From the NCBI GenBank assembly GCA_016291435.1, contig JAEEXH010000001.1, positions 1 through 59,660 of the forward strand: a stretch of 59,660 nucleotides of DNA, read 5' to 3'. The notes under the pieces are model-generated. The model had not been told where the DNA came from. It ran no database searches and was given only the letters and a program-made list of their open reading frames with translations. Both the position numbers and the translations under genes were made by a program. Positions 26,080 to 34,803 of this stretch are shown piece by piece (the stretch's first letter is position 1; each line of letters opens with the position of its first letter). This DNA is from Oscillospiraceae bacterium. Its GTDB lineage: Bacteria > Bacillota > Clostridia > Oscillospirales > Ruminococcaceae.

Positions 26080-27432
26080 TCAGAAATTCGCATACGCAAA
26101 CGGATTGCTTGCACGCGATGCCGCAAAGCCCATCGCAGCAGCAAACATAACGAACACCAGTACAGCGCCGCCGACACGGAAGACCGTCAGCAGCTTCGGC
26201 TTGCCCTCCGCAAGGGCTCTGAGCCGCGGCACAACCGGGAAGCAGAACAGCACAGCCGCCGCCAGCAGCAGCAGATCATGCGTCAGGATGTAGCGAAGAT
26301 GCACCGCCGCCATGTGGCTGCCGTGCAGCGTCAGCATACCGCGCAGGGTGGTCAGCGCCGCGGAGCTGTCCTCCGCGCTGAACCAGACCCACTGAAAATT
26401 GATGAAGAACAGCACCGCGATCCGGTAGAGGAGCTTTGCCGCCTTCGATTTCAGCTTCTTCGGGAAGCCGCTCAGCTTCTCGAACACGATCAGCAGGAAA
26501 TAGCCGCCCGCCCAGATCAGGAAATGCAGATTAAAGCCGTGCCAGAGACCCGTCAGCAGCCAGACGGCAAACAGATTCAGGATGAGCCGCGGCTTTGTGA
26601 CACGCGAGCCGCCCATCGGGATATAGACATAATCGCGGAACCACGCACCGAGCGTCATGTGCCAGCGGCGCCAGAATTCCGAGACCGACGCCGTCATGTA
26701 GGGGTGATCGAAATTCTCCGGGCAGTCGTAGCCGAGCATCTGCGTCAGCCCGACCGCAATATCCGAATAGCCGCTGAAATCATAGTAAAGCTGGAGCGAA
26801 TAGCAGACCGTGCAGAGCCATGTCAGCGCCGTGCTGCTGCCGGAGAGCATCGCATTCCGCCGCACAATCGCGAGATTGTCTGCGAGCAGCACCTTCTTGC
26901 TGACGCCGGTCATGAAGCGCATCAGCCCGGCGGAGAACCGCGAAAGGGTGATGTCCGCACGGTGTGCAAAATGCTCCGGGCGGCTCAAAGGTCCGCAGGT
27001 GATCTGCGTAAAGCACAGCAGATAAAGCAGCATCTCGTCAATGCGCGGCTTTTGGTATTTTTCGCGGTAGATATCCGTTTGCAGCGCAATCGCCTTGAAC
27101 ACGAAATAAGAAACGCCGAACGGCATCGGATCCCTCGTGCCGAGCAGCCCCGATGCAGTGACGCAGAACACGATCAGCAGCTCCGCATTCAGTGCGGCCG
27201 AACCGATCCACAGGTATTTCCGCCCTTTTCCGTGCAGCCGCGGCTGTATCACGGCTGCCGCAAGGTTCAGCACTGTCAGCGCACCCAGCACGGCAAAAGC
27301 CAGCGGTGAGACCTGCCAGAGCAGATAGAGACTCACCGCGATCAGCACCGGCTTGAAGCCCGCTGTCAGCAGGCTCAGCAGCATGATCACCGGGATCAGC
27401 GCGATCACAGAATCATTTGATATCAGATCCAA
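26080..27432 (-). CDS. MBOAT-family O-acyltransferase (AlgI/DltB-like)
   Basis: The 450-residue polytopic protein shows the MBOAT hallmarks: YYDFSGYSDIAVGLTQMLGY, FWRRWHMTLGAWFRDYVYIPMGG and the catalytic His in WLLTGLWHGFNLHF. MBOAT proteins pass acyl groups across the membrane to a periplasmic or extracellular acceptor; with the neighbouring SGNH protein this forms an acetylation pair. A TTG start at 27432 is used because GGAGG lies 7-8 bases upstream. It overlaps the Nudix gene by 10 bases. Confidence 0.92.
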   Translation of the reverse strand: MDLISNDSVIALIPVIMLLSLLTAGFKPVLIAVSLYLLWQVSPLAFAVLGALTVLNLAAAVIQPRLHGKGRKYLWIGSAALNAELLIVFCVTASGLLGTRDPMPFGVSYFVFKAIALQTDIYREKYQKPRIDEMLLYLLCFTQITCGPLSRPEHFAHRADITLSRFSAGLMRFMTGVSKKVLLADNLAIVRRNAMLSGSSTALTWLCTVCYSLQLYYDFSGYSDIAVGLTQMLGYDCPENFDHPYMTASVSEFWRRWHMTLGAWFRDYVYIPMGGSRVTKPRLILNLFAVWLLTGLWHGFNLHFLIWAGGYFLLIVFEKLSGFPKKLKSKAAKLLYRIAVLFFINFQWVWFSAEDSSAALTTLRGMLTLHGSHMAAVHLRYILTHDLLLLAAAVLFCFPVVPRLRALAEGKPKLLTVFRVGGAVLVFVMFAAAMGFAASRASNPFAYANF

Positions 27433-27854
27433 ACCGTTTCCTCCGTTTGCAGGAAATCTGTCGTCAGCCGGAGCCTTGCCATGATATGCCCGAGATTCCC
27501 CTCTCCGGCAAACCGTGTTTCATCGAAGAAATCGCTGTCCGCCGGCACCCAGCAGAGTGCATTTTCCTCGCCGGAGACTTTGCATTCCGCATGCAGGCGC
27601 CCGGCGAAGACCTCCAGACAGATCTCCTCCGCGTAATAGCTGAGATCCATGAAATGCGTGAGCGTGAGCATCTCCTGCGTGATGCCGGTCTCCTCACGGA
27701 GCTCGCGGTATGCCGCAGCGAGGGAGCTCTCCCCCGCCTCCGCCTTCCCGCCGACGAAGTTCCGCAGCCCCTGATAGGGCGGCTTCCTCCGCACGCACAT
27801 CAGCACTTCTCTGCCGTCCGGCGAGATCACCGCAATGAGATTTAAACGCCGCAT
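27423..27854 (-). CDS. Nudix hydrolase
   Basis: The 143-residue protein carries a complete Nudix box, GGKAEAGESSLAAAYRELREETGI, the GX5EX7REUXEEXGU metal-binding pattern. Preceding residues LMCVRRKPPYQGLRNFVGG are like MutT/8-oxo-dGTPase relatives, so hydrolysis of a nucleoside diphosphate derivative is likely but the substrate is unknown. Its ATG at 27854 overlaps the stop of the topoisomerase gene by one base (TGATG), so translation is coupled. Confidence 0.92.
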   Translation of the reverse strand: MRRLNLIAVISPDGREVLMCVRRKPPYQGLRNFVGGKAEAGESSLAAAYRELREETGITQEMLTLTHFMDLSYYAEEICLEVFAGRLHAECKVSGEENALCWVPADSDFFDETRFAGEGNLGHIMARLRLTTDFLQTEETVWI

Positions 27855-30091
27855 CACAGCGTCATCTGTCCCGAGAGCTCCATATCCTTTGCCATGCCGC
27901 CCGACGCCGGGATATTCTTCGCCGCATATTTTTGCAGCTCGGCAACGCGGCTCTCCGGCACCTCGGCAGCGCTCTCGAGCTTTGCCTTTGCGCGCAGCGT
28001 CATGACCTGCACGCCGATGCTGTCACGGGTCGATTTCGGCAGGAGCATCGCGCTGTTGAACATCAGCGCACGGTTGTTCGTCGAGCGGAGCAGGATCCCG
28101 CAGTCATCGCGGATATAGAGAATCTCAACGATCGGATTCTTCGCAGAATACGCATTTGCGAGCTTTTTGCGGTTTGTCTTGGTCTGGTATGCAGAGAGCG
28201 GCACCTTCGCGACCTTGCCGTTCTCGAAGCAGAAGAGCAGGAAGCCGCTGTAATCCTCCGTTGCGACCATATACCGCACGCGCTCGCCGTCATCAAAGCC
28301 GAGCTTCACGGGCACGAAGTCGCCGAGCACGCTCGCCTTCGTATCGTCAAATGCCGAGGCGCGTGTCTTGTAGACCTGCGCCTGATCGGTGAAGAACAGC
28401 AGCTCGGTGCGGTTGGAGGCATTCATCTGCTGCGTGAGCACATCGCCCTCCTTGAGCTTCTGCTCGCTGCTCATGCGCAGGCTCTGCGGGGTGATCTTCT
28501 TGAAGTAGCCCTCCGCCGAAAGGAAGAGATGCACAGGATAATCCGGGATATCCTCCTCTGCGGTGCTCTCCGGCTCATCGGTGAGATCATAGAACAGCGT
28601 TCTGCGGGGCTGCCCGTATTTCTCGCCGACGGCTTTCAGCTCCGCAATCATGATCTTCCGGATCTTCTTCACATCCTTGAGGATATCCTCCATCTCGGCA
28701 ATATCCATCCGGAGCTGCTCGATCTCCTTCGTGCGGTTCATGATATACTCGCGGTTCAAGTGGCGCAGCTTGATCTCGGCGACATATTCCGCCTGGATCT
28801 TGTCGATGCCGAAGCCGATCATGAGGTTCGAGACGACCTCCGACTCCTCCTCGGTCTCGCGGATAATTTTGATTGCCTTGTCAATATCAAGCAAAATCTG
28901 TTCGAGACCTTCGAGCAGATGCAGCTTGTCCATCTTCTTGTGCAGATCGAAATACACTCTGCGGCGGATGCATTCCGTGCGGAATGCGACCCACTCATCG
29001 AGAATCTCGCGGACGCCCATCACACGCGGCATGCCTGCAATCAGAATGTTGAAATTGCAGGAAACGGCATCCTGGAGCGGCGTCATGCGGTAGAGCTTCT
29101 GCATGAGCTTCTCAGGATCGGTGCCGCGCTTTAAGTCGAGCGTGAGCTTCAGACCGTTGATGTCGGTCTCATCGCGCAGATACGAGATCTCCGTGATCTT
29201 TTTCAGCTTGACAAGCTCGATGATCTTCTCCATGATCGCTTCGATCGTTGTGGAATACGGAATCTGCGTGATCTCGATGCAGTTGGCATCCTTGTCGTAA
29301 TTCCACTTGGAGCGCACCTTCACGCTGCCTCTGCCGGTATCGTAGATACGGCGCATCTCCTCCTCATCATACATGAGGAAGCCGCCGGTCGGGAAATCGG
29401 GGCCCTTCAGCGTCGAGAGCAGGTCATGCGAGGGATCCTTGATGAATGCAATCGTTGTCTCGCAGACCTCTGCCAGATTGAACGGGCAGACATTGCTCGC
29501 CATCGAGACCGCGATGCCGACATTCGCATTGACGAGCACCGCCGGGAAGGTTGTCGGGAAGAGCGTCGGCTCCTGCATCGTGTTGTCGTAGTTCGGCACG
29601 AAATCGACCGTTTCCTTGTCGATGTCGGCAAAGAGCTCCGCCGCGATCGGCTCCAGCTTTACCTCGGTGTAACGCGGCGCTGCATATGCCATATCGCGGG
29701 AATAGACCTTGCCGAAGTTGCCCTTGCTGTCCACATAGGGGTGCAGCAGCGACTCATTGCCGCGTGCCATACGCACCATTGTCTCATAGATCGCCGCGTC
29801 GCCGTGCGGATTCAGGCGCATGGTCTGTCCGACAACATTTGCGGATTTCGTGCGGGCGCCCGAGAGCAGCCCCATCTTATACATCGTGTAGAGCAGCTTT
29901 CTGTGCGAGGGCTTGAAGCCGTCGATCTCCGGGAGCGCACGGGAGACAATCGCACTCATCGCATAGGGCATGAAATTCTTGCGCAGGGTCTCGGTGATAC
30001 GCTCCTCGACCATCAGCCCCGCGCCTTCGATATATGCGTTATTCGGATTCGCGGGCTTTGCCGGCGCTTCCTTTTTTCTTCTACCAGCCAT
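27854..30091 (-). CDS. parC: Type IIA DNA topoisomerase subunit A (ParC/GyrA family, topoisomerase IV-like)
   Basis: This subunit breaks and rejoins DNA in the A2B2 enzyme. The catalytic Tyr141 lies in AYAAPRYTEVK, and the winged-helix region SRALPEIDGFKPSHRKLLY is conserved. The C-terminal propeller has only partial blades (FFTDQAQVYKTRASAF, LFCFENGKVAKVPLSAY), and at the place of the GyrA box there is KTNRKKL rather than QRRGGKG, which favours decatenation rather than supercoiling. At 745 residues it is shorter than a typical GyrA. A small gene lies between it and the B subunit. The symbol is by family; a separate gyrAB elsewhere is assumed. Confidence 0.85.
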   Translation of the reverse strand: MAGRRKKEAPAKPANPNNAYIEGAGLMVEERITETLRKNFMPYAMSAIVSRALPEIDGFKPSHRKLLYTMYKMGLLSGARTKSANVVGQTMRLNPHGDAAIYETMVRMARGNESLLHPYVDSKGNFGKVYSRDMAYAAPRYTEVKLEPIAAELFADIDKETVDFVPNYDNTMQEPTLFPTTFPAVLVNANVGIAVSMASNVCPFNLAEVCETTIAFIKDPSHDLLSTLKGPDFPTGGFLMYDEEEMRRIYDTGRGSVKVRSKWNYDKDANCIEITQIPYSTTIEAIMEKIIELVKLKKITEISYLRDETDINGLKLTLDLKRGTDPEKLMQKLYRMTPLQDAVSCNFNILIAGMPRVMGVREILDEWVAFRTECIRRRVYFDLHKKMDKLHLLEGLEQILLDIDKAIKIIRETEEESEVVSNLMIGFGIDKIQAEYVAEIKLRHLNREYIMNRTKEIEQLRMDIAEMEDILKDVKKIRKIMIAELKAVGEKYGQPRRTLFYDLTDEPESTAEEDIPDYPVHLFLSAEGYFKKITPQSLRMSSEQKLKEGDVLTQQMNASNRTELLFFTDQAQVYKTRASAFDDTKASVLGDFVPVKLGFDDGERVRYMVATEDYSGFLLFCFENGKVAKVPLSAYQTKTNRKKLANAYSAKNPIVEILYIRDDCGILLRSTNNRALMFNSAMLLPKSTRDSIGVQVMTLRAKAKLESAAEVPESRVAELQKYAAKNIPASGGMAKDMELSGQMTL

Positions 30092-30112
30092 GTTCTGTTC
30101 GGTCTACCTTTC

Positions 30113-30523
30113 TCAAATCTGCCGCGCCTCGAGCACAGCAATCAGTGTCTGAAAATGCTCTGCCTGATGCGGCAGATCTATGCCGCTGCCGAGCTTCGGC
30201 GTGACGGCTATGCGCAGATGCGTGCTGCCGTCGTCATATTCGATCACGCGGGAGCCGAGCAGACCCTTCTTCACCTTCAGCTTGCGCAGCAGACCGATAT
30301 AGCCTGCAAAGGGTGCGCTGCCTGCGAGCCCGTGCCGCACGCCGACCAGTCTGTCCTGATCGGTGAGCGCGAGAAATCCCGCCTGCATGCCGCCTCCGCC
30401 GAAGAATCCGGCGTTCTGGAAGCTCGCATAGACCGCCGCCGTGATCTGTTCATCCGGCAGCAGTCCGCCGCGCAGCTGCTCATACATCGTATCCTCATTA
30501 AACTTCATATTCAGCAGTGACAT
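30113..30523 (-). CDS. Small conserved-looking protein between topoisomerase subunits
   Basis: This is a 136-residue soluble protein, not recognised. It begins MSLLNMKFNEDTMYEQLRGG, contains a Gly run (FFGGGGMQAG), a sheet-rich centre and a basic patch (LLRKLKVKKG). The predicted beta-rich pattern could be a PH-like fold, but this is a guess. GGAGG lies before the ATG at 30523. It is 14 bases from the B-subunit gene upstream and 21 bases from the A subunit downstream, so it must be on the same transcript. Confidence 0.75.
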   Translation of the reverse strand: MSLLNMKFNEDTMYEQLRGGLLPDEQITAAVYASFQNAGFFGGGGMQAGFLALTDQDRLVGVRHGLAGSAPFAGYIGLLRKLKVKKGLLGSRVIEYDDGSTHLRIAVTPKLGSGIDLPHQAEHFQTLIAVLEARQI

Positions 30524-30537
30524 ATGCGTATCCTCCG

Positions 30538-32520
30538 TTAAGAAATATCGGCAAGATCGAGATAATCGCCGCCGTGCTCCGCAATATAATCCTTTCTGCC
30601 GGCAAGATTGTCACCGAGCAGCATATCAAACATCAGCGCGGTCGCCTCTGCATCCTCCGGCGTGATGCGGATGATGCGGCGCGTTTCGGGATTCATCGTC
30701 GTCAGCGCCATCATTTCCGCCTCGTTTTCGCCGAGACCTTTTGAGCGCTGGAGCGTATACTTCTGCCCTTCGATCATCTGCAAAATTCTGACGCGCTCCT
30801 TTTCGTCATAGGCGAAATAGGTGCGCTCCTTTGTCGTGATCTCAAAGAGCGGCGACTCCGCGATATAGACATATCCCTCGCGGATGAGCGTCGGTGCAAG
30901 GCGGTAGATCATCGTCAGAATCAGCGTGCGGATATGGAAACCGTCCTCGTCGGCATCCGTACAGATGACGATTTTGTTCCAGCGGAGATTGTCGAGCGAG
31001 AAGGTCTGGAGCTCCTTGTTCGCCTTCGTTGTGACCTCGACGCCGCAGCCTAAAACCTTCAGCAGATCGGTGATGATGTCGCTCTTGAAAATGCGGCTGT
31101 AATCGGCTTTCAGGCAGTTCAGAATCTTGCCGCGCACGGGCATAACCGCCTGAAAATCCGCATTGCGCGCCATCTTGACCGAGCCGAGAGCGGAATCGCC
31201 CTCCACGATGTAGAGCTCACGGCGCCCGGTGTCCTTTGTGCGGCAGTCCACGAACTTCGCGACCATGTTGGAAAGATCGAGATTGCCCGAGAGCTTCTTC
31301 TTGAGATTCAGACGGGTGCGCTCGGCGTTCTCGCGGGAGCGCTTGTTGACGAGCACCTGTTCGGCAATGCGTGCGGCATCGTCGGGGTTCTCGGTGAAAT
31401 AGACCTCAAGCTGATGCTTTAAGAACTCCGTCATCGCCTCATAGATAAACTGGTTCGTGATCGCCTTCTTCGTCTGGTTCTCATAGGAAGCGACAGTCGA
31501 GAAGGAGGAGGACACCAGCACAAGGCAGTCCTGCACATCCTGGAAGCTGATCTTGCCCTCGTTCTTCTGATAGCGGTTGTTGTTTCTCAGGAAGGCGTCG
31601 ATCTGCGTCTGGAAGGCGCGCTGCACCGCCTTATCGGGCGAGCCGCCGTGCTCCAGCCAGCTCGAATTGTGATAGTATTCGAGCCGCTGCACCTGATTCG
31701 AGAATGCAAACGCGACAGAGAGCTTCACCTTATACTCATCGCGGTCGGCGCGGTCGCGTCCCTTGCGGTCTGCCGTCCAGAACTGCACAGGCGTCAGGGG
31801 CTTGTCGCCGACAATCTCCGTCACATAGTCCACGATACCGTTTTCATAGCGGAACTCGGTCGTCTCGAATTTGCCGGGCGTGACCTCGTTCTTATAGACA
31901 AACAGCAGATTCTGGTTGACGACTGCCTGCCGTTTCAGCACATCGCGGAACCATTCATCCGTCACGGAAATGTCGGTGAACACCTCAAGATCGGGCTTCC
32001 AGCGGGTCTTGGTGCCGGTCGCCTTGCGGGGTGCGGGCTCTTTTTTCAGTCCGCCGATATTCTCGCCCTTCTCAAAGTGCAGCGTATAGAGCTGACCGTC
32101 GCGGATGACCTGCACATCCATATATTCCGACGCAAACTGTGTTGCGCAGAGACCCAGACCGTTCAGGCCGAGCGAATAGGCGTAGGTATCCGCCTCAGAA
32201 TCGTATTTGCCGCCCGCATAGAGCTCGCAGTAGACAAGCTCCCAGTTATAGCGCTCCTCGGCGGAGTTCCAGTCGACCGGGCATCCTCTGCCGAAATCCT
32301 CGACCTCGACGGAGTGATCGAGAAAGCGCGTAATGACGATCTTTGTGCCGAAGCCTGCGCGGGCTTCGTCGATCGAATTGGTGATGACCTCAAAAACGGA
32401 ATGGGCACAGCCGTCCAGACCGTCGGAGCCGAAAATGACCGCAGGGCGCTTGCGCACCTTGTCAGGGCCTTTCAGCATCGTAATGCTTTCGTTGCCGTAT
32501 TCCTGCTGTTTCTTTGCCAT
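30538..32520 (-). CDS. parE: Type IIA DNA topoisomerase subunit B (ParE/GyrB family)
   Basis: The 660-residue protein holds the GHKL ATPase (HSVFEVITNSIDEARAG, VEDFGRGCPVDW and the glycine box LGLNGLGLC), a transducer domain, and the TOPRIM domain with LYIVEGDSALG (about residue 439) and CTDADEDGFHIRTLIL (about 520), ending with QRSKGLGENEAEMM. The DAD-E-DGF motif differs slightly from the usual DADVDGSH. It pairs with the A-subunit gene downstream. AAAGGAA lies before the ATG at 32520, and a clear promoter lies 54 bases upstream. Confidence 0.9.
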   Translation of the reverse strand: MAKKQQEYGNESITMLKGPDKVRKRPAVIFGSDGLDGCAHSVFEVITNSIDEARAGFGTKIVITRFLDHSVEVEDFGRGCPVDWNSAEERYNWELVYCELYAGGKYDSEADTYAYSLGLNGLGLCATQFASEYMDVQVIRDGQLYTLHFEKGENIGGLKKEPAPRKATGTKTRWKPDLEVFTDISVTDEWFRDVLKRQAVVNQNLLFVYKNEVTPGKFETTEFRYENGIVDYVTEIVGDKPLTPVQFWTADRKGRDRADRDEYKVKLSVAFAFSNQVQRLEYYHNSSWLEHGGSPDKAVQRAFQTQIDAFLRNNNRYQKNEGKISFQDVQDCLVLVSSSFSTVASYENQTKKAITNQFIYEAMTEFLKHQLEVYFTENPDDAARIAEQVLVNKRSRENAERTRLNLKKKLSGNLDLSNMVAKFVDCRTKDTGRRELYIVEGDSALGSVKMARNADFQAVMPVRGKILNCLKADYSRIFKSDIITDLLKVLGCGVEVTTKANKELQTFSLDNLRWNKIVICTDADEDGFHIRTLILTMIYRLAPTLIREGYVYIAESPLFEITTKERTYFAYDEKERVRILQMIEGQKYTLQRSKGLGENEAEMMALTTMNPETRRIIRITPEDAEATALMFDMLLGDNLAGRKDYIAEHGGDYLDLADIS

Positions 32521-32573
32521 GCAGATGTTCCTTTCTCAGTGGTGGTTGCAGATATAGTAAGCCATACTCTGTT

Positions 32574-32602
32574 AGTATACCACATTTTGTTTTTTTTTGC
32601 AA
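32574..32602 (-). promoter_or_regulatory. Sigma-A promoter of the topoisomerase operon
   Basis: TTGCAA, 17-base spacer, TATACT on the minus strand, with an A-tract in the spacer. The -10 ends 54 bases before the parE ATG. No other gene lies between. Confidence 0.85.
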
Positions 32603-32619
32603 GTACCGCTTTGCGGGGC

Positions 32620-32656
32620 AAAAAAAGCCTCCGGCGCGTGTGATGCACGCCGGAGG
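32620..32656 (-). terminator. Intrinsic terminator of htrA
   Basis: The minus strand shows CCTCCGGCG-TGCATCACACG-CGCCGGAGG followed by CTTTTTTT. It lies 75 bases past the htrA stop and upstream of the parE promoter, so it isolates the two units. Confidence 0.92.
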
Positions 32657-32730
32657 GGAATGTCATGAAGAGAGGGATTTTCAAGAGAGGGTGTATGAGA
32701 TGTGCATGCCGTGCATGCACGGGGTAAGCG

Positions 32731-34281
32731 TCAGTCGGTGTCGCTCGGGATGCGCTCCTCAAGCGTCAGGGTGAGGTCGATATCCTGGTGGCTGCGCGTC
32801 ACGGTCACGGTGATCGTGTCGCCCGCACGGTATTCGTCCTTCGCCGCGTTCAGCTCCTCGTAGTTGGAGACGGTCTTGCCGTTGATCGCGATGATGACAT
32901 CGCCCTCACGGATGCCTGCGAGATCCGCAGCGCCGCCCTCGGTGACGGAGTGGACATAGATGCCGACCGGGAAGCCGTAAGCCTGCGAGATGCGCTCGGT
33001 GACATCCACGCCGGTGAGACCCATTGCAGGCTTGCCGCGGACATAGCCGTAGTTGATGAGGTCATTGACCACGCTCATGGCGTGCGACATCGGGATCGCG
33101 AATGCCAGACCCTCAACGGAAGCCTGTGCGCCGTAGCTGTTCGAGGAGAGCTTCGAGGAATTGATGCCGATGACCTGACCGTAGCTGTTGATCAGCGGTC
33201 CGCCGGAGTTACCGTTGTTGATGGCGGTGTCTGTCTGGATCAGGCGCATCGAGGATTCGTTGACGGTCACCTGACGGTCAAGCGAGGAGACGATGCCGGC
33301 GGTGACGGTACCGAAGAGGTCAAAGCCCAGCGGGTTGCCGATCGCGACGACCGCTTCGCCGACGCGGAGATCATCGCTGTTGCCGAACTCTGCGGCAGTC
33401 AGCTCAACCGACGGGGTAATCTTCAGGACTGCGATATCCTCCTCGGTGTCATAAGCGACGATGGCAGCTTCATACTGCGTCTCGCCCTCGTAGTAGTCCT
33501 CATTGAGCACGACCTGCACGGATGTTGCAAGGCCGCCGCCGTTTTCGCTGTCATAAATGACATGCGCATTGGTGATGATATAGCCGTCATCGCTCATGAT
33601 GATGCCGGTACCTGCGCCGTTCATTTCCTGCTTGGCGGTCTGCCCGTAGCCCCAGAGGGAGTAAGACGGCATCTCGATCTCAAAGGTGGAAGCAACGCCG
33701 ACCGAGGAAGGCATGACCTTTTCGACGATATCCGGGATGCTCATGGCATCCTCACGCGCTGCAAGATCGAACCAGCTCTTCATCGGGGTTGCAGTGGATT
33801 CGCTGCTGCTGCGCGCGGTCTTTGCGTTGCCGGATGCGGAGCTCTCGGCTTCGCTGCTGTTGCTGTCGAGGTTCAGCTCCTCTGCGACACTGGAGCTCTT
33901 GCCGAGGAACTTGCGCACGGTCTCATTCTCGCCCGCGAACTGATAGCACTTGATCGTCGCGTAGGAGATGAAAGCGATCGCTGCGAAGACGCCGAGCGCC
34001 TTGAGACCCATATGCGAGGAGCGCTTCTTCGGCACCTCCGGGCCGTTCATCGGAGGCTCGCCGCCGGTCGGAGGGATATATCCGCCGCCTGCGGGATAGC
34101 CGCTTCTCGGGGAGTAGTAGCTGCCGCCCTGCGGCTGACCGTAGCCGCCTGCGGGCTGCTGGGATGCAGCGGCGCGTGCGAAGGGATCTGTGACCGGCTC
34201 GACGGTCTCTGCGGGGATGGCATCCGGCTCTCTGCCTGTGTTCATATCGTCGTTATAAAAATCATTTTCGTTGTGCAGCAT
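32731..34281 (-). CDS. HtrA/DegP-like serine protease with PDZ domain
   Basis: The 516-residue protein has an N-terminal cytosolic Gly/Pro-rich part, one membrane segment (about residues 92-112), then a trypsin-like domain with the triad His in TNAHV (about 240), Asp in EEDIAVLKI (about 283) and Ser in GNSGGPL (about 357). A single PDZ domain (GGAADLAGIREGDVIIAING) follows. HtrA proteases degrade or refold misfolded proteins outside the membrane. AGAGGTG precedes the ATG at 34281. It is followed by its own terminator. Confidence 0.96.
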   Translation of the reverse strand: MLHNENDFYNDDMNTGREPDAIPAETVEPVTDPFARAAASQQPAGGYGQPQGGSYYSPRSGYPAGGGYIPPTGGEPPMNGPEVPKKRSSHMGLKALGVFAAIAFISYATIKCYQFAGENETVRKFLGKSSSVAEELNLDSNSSEAESSASGNAKTARSSSESTATPMKSWFDLAAREDAMSIPDIVEKVMPSSVGVASTFEIEMPSYSLWGYGQTAKQEMNGAGTGIIMSDDGYIITNAHVIYDSENGGGLATSVQVVLNEDYYEGETQYEAAIVAYDTEEDIAVLKITPSVELTAAEFGNSDDLRVGEAVVAIGNPLGFDLFGTVTAGIVSSLDRQVTVNESSMRLIQTDTAINNGNSGGPLINSYGQVIGINSSKLSSNSYGAQASVEGLAFAIPMSHAMSVVNDLINYGYVRGKPAMGLTGVDVTERISQAYGFPVGIYVHSVTEGGAADLAGIREGDVIIAINGKTVSNYEELNAAKDEYRAGDTITVTVTRSHQDIDLTLTLEERIPSDTD

Positions 34282-34308
34282 GATCTTGCACCTCTTTCTG
34301 CATATTTC

Positions 34309-34332
34309 GGAGTGCCCTTCCGGGTGCTCCGT
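34309..34332. promoter_or_regulatory. Inverted repeat in the htrA leader
   Basis: A 24-base imperfect palindrome, CGGAGTGCCC-TTCC-GGGTGCTCCG (outer CGGAG/CTCCG and inner CCC/GGG pair, with TG/TG mismatched), lies about 30 bases before the htrA start and after a possible TATAAT at about 34,352-34,357. It could be an operator or an mRNA stem. Confidence 0.4.
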
Positions 34333-34393
34333 GATTTCCTCTTGCCTATGCTTTTATTATACGCTCTTATGTGAAAATCGTATGATAAAACAC

Positions 34394-34419
34394 AAAAAAG
34401 CCCGTTAAAGAAAGGGGGC
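34394..34419 (-). terminator. Weak terminator-like element upstream of htrA
   Basis: On the minus strand a short GCCC...GGGC stem is followed by six T. The stem is only 4 bp, so termination of the upstream operon here is uncertain. Confidence 0.35.
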
Positions 34420-34460
34420 AAAGCTGTCATAAAAGCGTGAGATGCCCGCAGTAAGGGCAA

Positions 34461-34792
34461 AACCGGCGCAGGTGTTTTTCCCGCGCCGTCGCAATCTGTC
34501 GATAAAGTCCGGAGATCGCGAATCGCAGGGCGATTCGCCTAGGGGCGCCCTCTATCGCAGGGCTCCCCTCTCTCAAAAAACATCCACTGGATGCTTTTTG
34601 AGATTCACCCTTGCGGAGCTCCTAAAGTCAGGGAATTTCGCCGCCTGAGGGCGGCGACCAGAGGCTGCTCGCCTCTGGACTCTCGCAAGCCTTTGAAAAG
34701 GCTTGACCGAAACTTTAATCATAGGTTCTGTGACTTTACAAAGCTTTTTCGACAAGCTGAACCGGCGCAGGTGTCTCTCCTGCGCCGGTTTT
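34461..34792. repeat. Intergenic block with six consecutive stem-loops between two copies of a hairpin
   Basis: This non-coding stretch of about 330 bases holds hairpins at 34517-34538 (GCGAATCGC/GCGATTCGC), 34540-34568, 34571-34603, 34639-34656, 34658-34678 (CCAGAGGC/GCCTCTGG) and 34686-34705 (CAAGCC/GGCTTG). It is flanked by two same-direction copies of AACCGGCGCAGGTGT... at 34461 and 34760. The right copy, AACCGGCGCAGG-loop-CCTGCGCCGGTTTT, is a good plus-strand terminator, while the left copy has a decayed stem. No ORF with a ribosome site is seen. It could be a mosaic of dispersed palindromes or a structured RNA. Confidence 0.7.
34759..34792 (+). terminator. Terminator-like hairpin
   Basis: AACCGGCGCAGG, loop TGTCTC, TCCTGCGCCGGTT then TTGTTT on the plus strand. 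No plus-strand gene lies before it, so it may only act on antisense transcripts, or as a bidirectional stem at the end of the nine-gene operon whose last stop is at 34804. Confidence 0.55.
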
Positions 34793-34803
34793 GTTTATTA
34801 TGA

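Noticed and set aside
32788-34374. Plus-strand ORF of 528 codons over htrA
   Set aside because: It is antisense to a protease with a complete catalytic triad and PDZ domain, and has no ribosome site.
34439-34660. Small ORFs in the multi-hairpin intergenic region
   Set aside because: They cross several perfect palindromes, have no ribosome site, and their products are low-complexity or Arg/Pro-rich.
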